From Zychaea mexicana (Eukaryota > Mucoromycota > Mucoromycetes > Mucorales > Lichtheimiaceae): 64,000 nucleotides of DNA. A program made the translations under genes and the position numbers. The stretch spans positions 186,001-250,000 of the forward strand of contig NW_026516672.1 in the NCBI RefSeq assembly GCF_025766255.1. Reading direction: 5' to 3'. The notes beneath the pieces were generated by a model. That model had not been told where the DNA came from and ran no database searches. It saw only the letters and a program-made list of their open reading frames with translations. This document shows, in pieces, positions 37,884-47,248 of the stretch. The stretch's first letter is position 1, and each line of letters begins with the position of its first letter.

Positions 37884-38191
37884 AAAGTAGTTCTTCGACT
37901 TGAAATCGCCCAGTGAAAAATTGATCTATCGTACATATAGTACCCGCATATTTACAATAAAATCGCTATCATGTTATCCTTTCTTTAAGCTAAGGACGCT
38001 TTTTACGCTTGTTTCTGGGTTGTAAATCTTACACAATATAGCCGCGGGAAATGATGGATGACGATGCATCATGGGGTCAACTTGCATAAATTTTCGATAA
38101 AAAAAAAGGGTATGTTCACTTCCTCTGTTACAGCTACTCTGATGTAGATCAAAAGTTGCTTTCAACATTATATAATGACTTTCTTTTTTAT

Positions 38192-40301
38192 TTACAATTT
38201 GGAAAAATTCCCTCGAGGTTGCATTCTTTCATACGCATGCTTAGCCAAATAATCCGTTGGATTAGCAACAAAGTGATCCTTCAAATTTCGGATATCTACC
38301 ATTTCTGGTTTTATATGTGCAAGTGTAGGTGTGCCCATCAAACGCATACACATTTCCAATTCATTCTAACAAAAAACAAAAATACAATATAAAAACCTCT
38401 TGTTTTTTAAAAAACACAGCACGACGTAATATGATAAATTTCACTAGACTTTTAGTTAAGTCAATCGTACCTGGTACAAATCCAACAAACGCTCTACACC
38501 CTTTTCACCGTAACATGCCATGGCATACTACATAAAATAATCAAGTTGTTAATTTTTGATGTTTTGTAACGTAGATCAGGATGTATGCTGTTTAAGCGTA
38601 ACATAGATGATTATAGGGCTATAGCAACAACAACAACAACATACCAAGTATGGTCTGCCTATGCCTACAGCTTTCGCCCCCAAAGCGATAGCTTTGAAAA
38701 TATCACTGCCACGTCGAATACCACCATCAATATAAACTTCTATGTCATTTTCTAGTCGTTCCCTTTTTAAAGCATCCATCACTTCGGGCAAGATTTCTAT
38801 AGGGGATGGCGCGAAATCCAGCTGCCGACCACCGTGGTTGGATATTACGATGCCTGCAACCTTGTGTCGTGCGGCCAATACTGCATCTTCACCGGTCTGA
38901 ACATATAGGAGATCAAGAAATTACATAGTAGGTTTCAATCAATGGGAAAAAAGGCACCGCTTTGTTTTGGCTGTGTAACTCTTTATGTTTACCTGAATTC
39001 CTTTGAGGACGATGGGCATGTTGGTGAGTGATCTGAACCAAGCAATATCTGACCAATTCAAAGACATATCCACAAGTGAGCTCATGGATTTTGCAGTGCC
39101 ACCCGAACGGTCCAGATCACCATCCTGCATGTCACTGGGTCCTTCGTGCGTATACTTTTGACGTAAATCCTTCTCACGTCGTCCTATTGCCTCAAGTGTG
39201 AGAATATACGAACTCTAATATATTTTCCAAGGGAAGGGAGAAAGATTTCGCCGTCTCAATATGCGTTCACTCAAAAACATACCAACAGTAGCAGTATCCA
39301 CCGTAATAAACAGTCCTTTAACACCCTTGGCTTCGGCCTGTTCAATGATTCGCCGCGACATTTCTCGGTTAGGGTTGACATATAGCTGGAGCCACTGTGA
39401 CTGATTAGGCTGGATGCGCGCATTGACAATCTCATCCATACTGCAGGAAGCAAAGGTCGGGATCATCTGAATCACTCCGCACTTGCCGGCCGCTCGGGCT
39501 AGTACTTTCTCACCGTCTGGATGGGCCATTTTACCCAAGGCAGTGGCTGAAAGGTAAAGCGGCATCGAGACTTTGTCGCCGAGCATGGTAGTATTCATGT
39601 CGATTTTTGCTACATCTACCATGACACGAGGGCGGAGCCATACGCGATGGAAAGCATTGTGGTTCTCACGCATGGATACTTCGTCGTCTGCGCCGGATGA
39701 AAAATAATACCATGCATCTGTCTTGAGAATCGTCTTCGCAACCGCTATTATATTCGCAGAAATATTCAATACATGTTAGAGAAGTGCCAGTTGTATTTGT
39801 CTCTAGCAAACTTAGCAGTAAAGAAAACGTACATTCAAAGTCAAATGCATTATACATTTCGTCGAGGCGGGGCATTTTCTCACGGGCAAGCCGTAATCGT
39901 TTGTCGTCTTCGGCCTCTTCTTCTTGCTGTTCTTCTCCTGCGGCCGGAGCAACAACATGACCAACGCACACATCAGCACTTAGATAGCGATCAATGATGT
40001 CAGGGGGATGGATGGGCTCGAAAGCTTTTGTTCCATCTTTTCCGGCATATTTCATTATGATTTTTTGACCTCCAGGATGGTCTGGGAGAAAACTGGTAAG
40101 GTCATATACTCTTCCATGGAGAATGACCCAGGCATCGTCTGTTTTGAATGAACAGGAGGAAGAGAAAGAGAATGTTAGTTTGATCTTGTCATATCTTACT
40201 TAAGGTGGTTGTGCCGTGAGAAAGAAAGGGTAACTGCTTATTTGTTTGATCGTACCTTTTTTGTTGTGCTGAGCAACCTCTTGCAACGAAATTGTTCTCA
40301 T
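38192..40301 (-). CDS. Cytochrome b5-fused FMN 2-hydroxyacid oxidase/dehydrogenase with SKL
   Basis: A flavocytochrome b2-like enzyme that oxidises L-lactate or another L-2-hydroxy acid. Exons 40301-40256, 40138-39833, 39744-39283, 39183-38993, 38896-38645, 38527-38471, 38365-38192 give 495 residues. The protein opens directly with a b5 domain (MRTISLQEVAQHNKKDDAW), with both haem histidines visible in DHPGGQKI and FEPIHPPD. An acidic linker leads to the FMN barrel. Active-site residues seen are the tyrosine of AWYYFSSGADDE, LQLYVNPNR, the aspartate of FITVDTATV, the lysine of VLKGIQ, and His and Arg in SNHGGRQLD. FMN-binding IDGGIRRGSD and GIGRPYLYAM follow. No mitochondrial presequence is present and the C-terminus is NFSKL, a peroxisomal PTS1. 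The electron acceptor (cytochrome c, oxygen or other) cannot be told. Confidence 0.92.
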
Positions 40302-42473
40302 ATTGGAATCGGCAACGTCGTGGTGGTATAATTCGTAAGCGAAGAGCGGGGAGAAAGAATAAAGTGAGGAAAAAGAGGGACAAAAACGATAAATCAGTGG
40401 ACGATGAAATAAGGTTTAAACGACGTTGCATTGCACCATCTCAGAAACATGATCAGGACAACTTGCTGCATGCAGAAAGATAGTGAGTGATCCGAGCACT
40501 CAAACAACTATCATTGGTCAGACAGGACGCAGTGTCACACAAGCAGAATTACTCCTTTGACGCCTGTCACTGCTGATATGCACCAGCAGGAAAGACATCA
40601 TTGTCACCCACAGGCGTCAATTGAGTGTTAATCTAGCCTCGTTACTTCAACTATTTTATATTAATCGCAACTTGGCAATTCATTATGGCACACTGAGTTC
40701 ATTCTTGCTGCTTCCAAAGATGGTGGTTCAAGTCATGAAAGCAAAAGGCTGAGATCAGCTCACACAGTTCGCTAAACAGCCTCTAATTCGCCGGGAAACA
40801 ATTTATGATTTGGCCCAAGTCTCTCAGAGCTCTTTTAATAAAACCGAATCTACGTAATCCACGCATTGCCCATTTACAGTGCTTCGACAGTGTTCCGGTC
40901 AATTATAGCGTTATTTTTTCTGAAACCAATATCTATTCACCTGCATATAGCTCTGTATGTCCTTCCCTCTGGTTTACTTAGGAGTTAATGGACAAGAAGA
41001 AGAGCACTAATATGTGCTATAGCAAATGATCATTGCCATACGCACTATGATGTATCAGGAGTGGATGCATATATTATTCTAGCTGAAAAACTATACCGGC
41101 AAAGATGGTCACTTATACGATATGTTCTTGGTGTAATGAAGTACTGACAAGAAGGGGAAATATAATAATAAGCTTTACACAAAATGTGATACTAAGCTTT
41201 TTACTCGAGCACAAAATGCTATAATCTAACCTTTTTATGTGTTCTGATCCCCTTCAACGGATGAACGACACAGCAGAATATTATGTTCTTTCTGTGGTTT
41301 TTATTGGCAGTACTTTGAGTTGTGTACCTTGTCCTCCCATCCAAAATAGCGTCTTCGTCTAGTCGTCGTAGATCATTGTCTTGAAGCTGTCTATTATTTA
41401 ATGTTCTGACATATGAATAGTTATTGTCATTTTGCTTTTGCAATCATCTGTGGCTCTAAAAACGACAACGCAGCATTTACTTCGCCTAATTGATTTTTTT
41501 CTCAGCGTGACCAATTTGTTGTCTTCATGGTCTACCAGGGTACAATAGACACCAGCAGAGAACAATAGTAGTGTAGTGTATATTCTAGAAGTGATATAGT
41601 ACAATATTGATACGGCAGCCTTTGTTTGAGCACTTGGGAACTTGGTAATAATGTGATCGTTTTTACGTGAGCCGTTGCCAGAATATACACCTTGGATGAT
41701 CCTGAAGAAGAGAATGTAGTTGAAAATATTTACAGCTTATTTGGATTGTAGCAACAATCTATAAGTAGTACGAAGTTACAGGCTCGCATAAAGTGTCATC
41801 ATGCCATACTTCTCTTCACCCTCGCATTAACAATCCAAAGCGCCCTGTCATTTTGAAAGATATCCGAGTAAACAAAACATCATATCACTTGATTTTGAGC
41901 AACGTCGTGTAGAATGATGCATACGACAATGGCTCTTGGCATTCCGCTGGTAGTGATACAAAAAAGTATATCTCACATAAGTCTGAGCTTACATCCATGC
42001 TTTTTCCTTGAAACGACGCAAACAAAAGTGCCTCCAGAATAACATTTGTAGCGGCAATGTGCCCGCTAAGCATTTGATGGTTTAAAATGATTCTACCATT
42101 TTCTGTTACCTTGTCGCCCGAGAATTGTTGTAAATGAAAGTATAACCGTGACGTAGAAAAGAGTATACGTTCCTGAAAAAAGCGCATAACCCTTGTTTCT
42201 ACATCTATTGAGATGCCATGAATGTCGTCTTGAGAATGCTGGTTACACAGATAAGAAAAAGGTCTCTGGATCGCCAGATGAAATAAGTTTAGTGCGTAGC
42301 TGGGTAGTTTGTTGAGCGCATGACAAGCACTGCAGATATGAAACCAGCTGATACCACTTTAAGTTTTAACGTAAGAAGAACTGGATCAGTTTTCTCATGC
42401 GCCCTTTTTCCTTGTTTGCCCTCACTCCGACAGAGAGGACGAGCCATTTAAATAAGCCCGGAAGGAGAGGGGA
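40302..42473. other. Gene-free region, 2.2 kb
   Basis: No clear gene. One reverse-strand frame at 41885-42187 is preceded by a good acceptor (CTTTTTTCAG) but cannot be linked to other exons. The last few hundred bases hold the promoter of the first PPxY gene. Confidence 0.45.
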
Positions 42474-43006
42474 ATGATCAGTCAAGCCCTTATCGTTGCT
42501 ATTATTATTGTCGCCATGCTTGCAATTATAGCACTTCTATTTCACGTTCACGCTTACAAGGACATGAAACGAAAACGTAAATAGCCAGTTTTAGCAGCTA
42601 CACAAACGCTACTATTCGTATTATTGTTAAACACAATAATTTTTAACGTCGTCTATCCATCGGTCGTGGTCTTGATGACGATCTTAAATTATATATTACA
42701 TACATAGAGAGAATAAGAGAGCAACATGAACGCCGACAGCGTGAGCAGATGGATCGATGGCAGCAAATAATGGACGAGCAAGTACCGTACAGACGTAATT
42801 TGGACCAAGTCTTGGAACGACGACCAGCAGATGAAGAAAGCATGAGCCCACCTTTGTACTGCGAACACGAAAACAACGACACTAATGGCGATGATAATCC
42901 AACAGCAACAGCAGCAGCTACAGCACAATCGACGGCTAGTGCGCTAGTACCTTCTCCTCCTCCTCCAGCATATAAAAATCATCATCTCGATACGCGAATT
43001 CGATGA
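42474..43006 (+). CDS. PPxY membrane protein 1 (putative Rsp5-type ligase adaptor)
   Basis: A small single-pass membrane protein of 133 residues from exons 42474-42576 and 42708-43006 (phase 1 intron). A hydrophobic segment spans residues about 5-23 (ALIVAIIIVAMLAIIALLF). A strongly basic stretch follows (HAYKDMKRKRQRI and EHERRQRE), placing the tail in the cytoplasm by the positive-inside rule. The tail carries two PPxY motifs, SPPLYCEH and PPPPAYKNHH, and ends DTRIR. PPxY motifs are bound by WW domains, as in Nedd4/Rsp5 HECT ligases and their adaptors. Yeast Rcr1/Rcr2 have a comparable layout, but I do not claim orthology. It is the first of three tandem paralogues with the same exon structure. 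Confidence 0.8.
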
Positions 43007-43715
43007 GCTTGTACTTTTATCATTCCATTATTTATTTTCGACCTCATTTTTCTGTCACGCCCACCACTTGTTAGTAAACAGTTGCTGTATTATTGTCATA
43101 CTTTTCTGTCTGTAATATTTAGCTAAACTCGTAATCACCACCACCTTTTGTATTCCTTTTCTTCCTATTTAACTACTGCTTATTACTGCTACCGCTGCAA
43201 GACCGTAGTTTTTAGGTAAAGAACCACACAGTGTGACATAAAATAAGTGACAGGCAGTAGTATGTATACAGAAAGAGCCCTGGTTTTTTGTTTGTTTGCC
43301 TGCAATAGCAGTGATAGGTATGCTGAGCCGGGACAACCATTCTCTTTCGTTTCTTGTGTCACCGAACAGCGCAGCATCACGTCAACAATCCCACACATAC
43401 CAACGAAACCAGATCAACTACAACTACTGCTGCCAAGAAATCATTTGCTTGAAGCTTCTATAGAATTAAAGGCTGGAGATTTGGCTGTACAATCTCTTCT
43501 TCTAAAACGCCGCATACTGATTCCGATTGGCCAAGCATGTAACAATGCAATGCATCCTCTCCAGACCGTAACACACACGGTAGACCGTTGTTTTTGTTTG
43601 TCCTGCGTTGCACAACGACCTTACAAGAGCGAGGGAAAACGCGACCGAGTATATACTAAGCTTCTGTTTTTCTTTCTTCTTTTTCTTAATTTTTACCCTT
43701 TCCATACAGAAAATA
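43007..43715. other. Spacer between PPxY genes 1 and 2
   Basis: AT-rich with a CT-rich run at 43670-43690 just before gene 2. A 196-codon forward frame (43247-43837) crosses this spacer and overlaps exon 1 of gene 2 in another frame; I regard it as chance. Confidence 0.4.
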
Positions 43716-44234
43716 ATGGATACCGGGCATGGCCCAATTGCTCTTATTGTCATTGCTCTTGTCATTGGAATAACAACGCTTTCTATGATCTTAATATGCA
43801 TCTATATCAAGAGAACAAACAAAATGACGAACGATGACGATGAGGAAGGTAGAGGTGTGTAATCCCATCTGTATAACTAGGAAATACTCTGCATAACAAA
43901 AGATGTATTAGTGGGCTTGTGGTAGCTATTAGTAATGGCACTACAATGCTAGCCCACTTGACAAATGATAAAAAAAAGTCGCAAACACATATGCGCACAA
44001 GGCACGATGTTAAACACTGTATATGATTTATCCCTTGTATCAGAGCGTTCTCCTGAACAATTGCGTCAGCGGTATCGACAACTTTTGCAGCAGCGTATGC
44101 AACGTGAGCTGCCGACGCAACAGAACACAACATCTTCGGAGCCACCTTCTTACCACGCTGCTGTCAATACCCTCGATCCTCGACCTCCACCACCAGCATA
44201 CCATGATCACCGAAACGATACGCGGATAACATAA
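43716..44234 (+). CDS. PPxY membrane protein 2
   Basis: Second of the tandem trio, 107 residues from exons 43716-43848 and 44044-44234 (phase 1 intron, acceptor CTTGTATCAG). A hydrophobic segment at residues about 7-32 (IALIVIALVIGITTLSMILI) is followed by KRTNK and an acidic DDDEE patch. The tail (ERSPEQLRQRYRQLLQQR) is basic and Gln-rich and carries two PPxY motifs, EPPSYHAAV and PPPPAYHDH. It ends DTRIT, matching the DTRIR end of protein 1. The shared C-terminal pattern PPAY-x2-H-x2-(D)TRI supports common descent. Role as a ubiquitin-ligase adaptor is inferred only from the motifs and topology. Confidence 0.78.
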
Positions 44235-45806
44235 GGAAGGCTGCTTGTCCCGATAACAAGAGCAGAACCCTCACAATGTTACATATAGACACCACGACGG
44301 CATCGTCCCTAGAAACATATTATTTATCAGCAAGGCTATTTTAAATATATCATATTAATTTATGCGACACGATCAGCAATCGTAACACCTGGAAACGACA
44401 GCCAGCTTATTATACTACTCTTAGTTATTACCGTTAGCAAGTACCATCACGTTTATTGTCGACGATTTTACGCTATTGTCCCCGTCGTTGTCAGTCGGGC
44501 AGTGGACCGATGCTGCATTATCATATGCCATCGTCGTGCTTCATTGGGTCGGAGAAACCCGCCAGTGTGCTTATTATGCTAAGGCACAAACCAACAAAAA
44601 CATCAGACGCAAAAATAAACCATTATCGCATTTACCAAATTATACAGAGACAACCGCTATTCTCAGTTGTTCATCTGAATATTGCCGACAATGTTGTTCA
44701 AACATATAAGTGCACGATTGTGCTCATATCGCATTCGACTATATGGCCACTTATATACGCACAGAAGCATCTGATAACATTTGTCATATGCGCTATTATT
44801 ATTCTACATATCCTATAATACGCATATAAAACTGTAACCTGTTTTGCTGCAGTAGAGTAAGAACAGTTAATACAGAGTTTGCATGTTTGATAGAGGGATT
44901 CTTTCCTTTCTCTTCTTTTTCCATTATCTACCTAATTACTGCTTACTACCATACATCAACTGTTTGACATCGCCCATCGTAAAAACAAGGTGTAACGCCG
45001 ATTATGATGCTACATACTGTTACAAGATCGTTAACAGCAGTTAATATGGATGTACGAAACCATCGTATGGCTGTTTAGATCGACATGTTATCGTCGCTAT
45101 CGTATAGGAAAATTGGAGCAAAAATATTGGTGGACATAGGCTTTCATTTCCCTCCTTTTTTTTTCTTAAACAACCACTAACATCATTCACAGATTTATCA
45201 GCAGTTAATATGCTCTCGATGGGAAGCTATTCTTATCACATGGAATGAACAGCAGAAGTCCCTTTTGGGCCAATTATGATGCTGTTCAGCTATCGTTCGC
45301 GCGCTCCGTCCGTGAGGATACTGATTCGGGGAGAGTACCGTTACAAAGAAAGGTGCTTCGCGTGCACAAAAGAATTCGACGATTTCCCACCAAAGCTTAT
45401 CATGATAATTTTTAGTTCAACATAAAAATCGAAGACAGAAAAAGACGAAAGACCTATCATTTCCTATGCTTTTTCCCTCATCAATAAAATTCGATCCTTT
45501 TGCCTTCTCACAAGTCCAACTCACTTGTCATCGAAAAAGTATGATACATGATTCTTTGCCAGAATACTTTTAAGGCGGTGCAACGTAATTACATCACAAA
45601 AGCACAAATGCTGAGCTGCGTTGTGGTTCTGTGTATACATGATGAACAAAGCTCCAATGCGACGTCTACTTGAATATTATAATGCTCAGCAGTGATGTGT
45701 AATATGGTATGTATGTATGTAGTACAAAGTGCACTTTTCAAATGAGCCATAAAGAAAGCCCATGATATTTGTTTCTTCAACTTTTTCTTCGTTATTCCTT
45801 TTCAGC

Positions 45807-45844
<38 letters not shown>

Positions 45845-45873
45845 CAATTACACACTCCTGAAAAAAACAGAAA
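44235..45873. other. Spacer between PPxY genes 2 and 3
   Basis: 1.6 kb of AT-rich DNA. I looked for a fourth PPxY copy (CCACC.GCATA-like tail codons, hydrophobic first exon) and saw none. A (TA)n tract ends 32 bases before gene 3. Confidence 0.45.
45808..45842. repeat. (TA)n microsatellite upstream of PPxY gene 3
   Basis: About 17 uninterrupted TA units, ending some 32 bases before the ATG of PPxY protein 3, in what must be its promoter or 5' leader. Confidence 0.95.
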
Positions 45874-46328
45874 ATGTTGAACGCGATCCTCATATTTTTT
45901 CTTATTGCATTTCTTGTCATAGTATTAACGGTAATTGTATGGCACTTACTTTTAAATAAAGAACATCGACAATTGCGCAGAAGACTCTACGGTTAGTGAG
46001 AAATGTCTTTTGTAACAATGATCGGTCATACTTATATCTCAATTTTTTCTATCACGTAGAGAATCAACGTAGAAATTATGAGACACCGGTATCAGGAAGG
46101 GCAACAACGCGAACATCAAATCGACCTGATGTTGGTGGTAATAACAACAGTACCACGGCAACTGTCATAACAACAAGAAACACGAGGTCAGATCCTGACC
46201 ATACAACGGTCGAAATTGAACCACCACCCCCATCGTACGGCAGCGAAATCATTGGACCCTCCCCACCGAATTATCCTCCTCCACCGACTTACCAAGACGA
46301 TTGGAGAAATCCGTCAACAACACAATAA
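45874..46328 (+). CDS. PPxY membrane protein 3
   Basis: Third of the trio, 128 residues from exons 45874-45991 and 46060-46328 (phase 1 intron, donor GTTAGT). A hydrophobic segment at residues about 3-26 (ILIFFLIAFLVIVLTVIVW) is followed by basic HRQLRRRLYEN. The tail is Thr/Asn-rich in the middle and has three PPxY motifs: PPPPSYGS, SPPNYPP and PPPPTYQDD. It is more diverged than copies 1 and 2 and lacks the DTRI end. The position and phase of the single intron, just after the juxtamembrane basic stretch, are the same in all three genes. No catalytic domain is present. Confidence 0.8.
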
Positions 46329-46704
46329 CAACCTTTCTTCGTCATGACGAAAAGACACGACTGTAAATGATAATCGGGTACATACAACAATTGTATATTA
46401 AATTTAGAATGTAAATGATAGCATCATAGTTCCTTAATTTCGATAACCAAAAAAGAGAAGATTACCCAGTGACTTTTCCCACACATCCACTAGTATCTTT
46501 TCAGTCAATCATTCCCGCCATCATAATTCCATAAGATCCTCTGTATCAAGGCCGTCCATTCCTCCAGTTACCCATTCATATAAACGATGCATACTACTAG
46601 TTGATGGAATCATGTTCCGTTTTTATGCTTTTCGGGAGAAGTAAAGGAAATAGAGAATGAGGTAGTTAATCTATGGTACATACAGAAAGAGAATCGTCCT
46701 TGTT
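46329..46704. other. Short intergenic region
   Basis: The 3' flanks of PPxY gene 3 and the convergent bS21m gene. Nothing else is seen. Confidence 0.5.
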
Positions 46705-47248
46705 TTACATGCCACTATAATCAAGAAAAATATCAACATATCAGTTCCCGTACTACTACTGCAGCCGTGTTTCTCTTTCACTACTCTTCGTTTCCATGAC
46801 AGCAACAACAGCAGCAACAGAAAAGCAAAACTTACCGCTGCTTCATTTGCATAATGAGAGCAACCTTCTTGCCAACCATGGCACCAAACAGTTTGCGGTT
46901 ACGTTCAATGTTCTTTCGTCTTCTAGCGACGGTAGGCTTTTCATAATATCGGTTGGAACGAACTTCACGACGAACATTGTTTTGTGCCAAAATCGAGTTT
47001 ACACGACGGTAGGCGACGTTGGGATTAGCGACGTTGGCGATCGATCGGCCGGCGTAAGGTTCCAAGGAGGTGGCTAATTCAGTCTTAACATCCCAGTCAG
47101 CAGCAGGAATGGCCATGGAAGGTGCTGCTTTTTTCTCTGCTGATTGTTGTAATATAGTCGATGCTGTGGAAAATGGTCGGGCTGCTGATGTTAAAGAAGA
47201 AGGCGCGAAGTGACGGGTCCAGCCTAGTAATGATGCTCGCAATGCCAT
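46705..47248 (-). CDS. Mitochondrial small-subunit ribosomal protein bS21m
   Basis: Component of the mitochondrial small ribosomal subunit. Exons 47248-46836 and 46714-46705 give 140 residues. Residues 1-45 are a basic, Ser/Ala-rich import leader (MALRASLLGWTRHFAPSS). The S21 core is clear: RSIANVANPNVAYRRVNSIL, AQNNVRREVRSNRYYEKP and RRRKNIERNRKLFG with KVALIM. The first exon reads CGGTAAG, where TAA would be a stop, but GTAAGT is a strong donor. Splicing to TTATAG at 46715 adds a ten-base exon and the end becomes KQRGM. If the intron is retained the protein stops one residue after KQ. The start is the second in-frame ATG; an upstream one at 47302 gives a non-mitochondrial extension. Confidence 0.88.

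Noticed and set aside
41885..42187. 100-codon reverse frame preceded by CTTTTTTCAG
   Set aside because: It could be one exon, but no partner exon with matching phase was found on either side and no family is recognised.
43247..43837. 196-codon forward frame overlapping exon 1 of PPxY gene 2
   Set aside because: It shares its 3' part with a better-supported exon in another frame, has no recognisable motif and runs through a pyrimidine-rich leader; probably chance.
44235..45807. Search for a fourth PPxY copy in the spacer
   Set aside because: No hydrophobic first exon or PPxY tail was found in any frame that I read.
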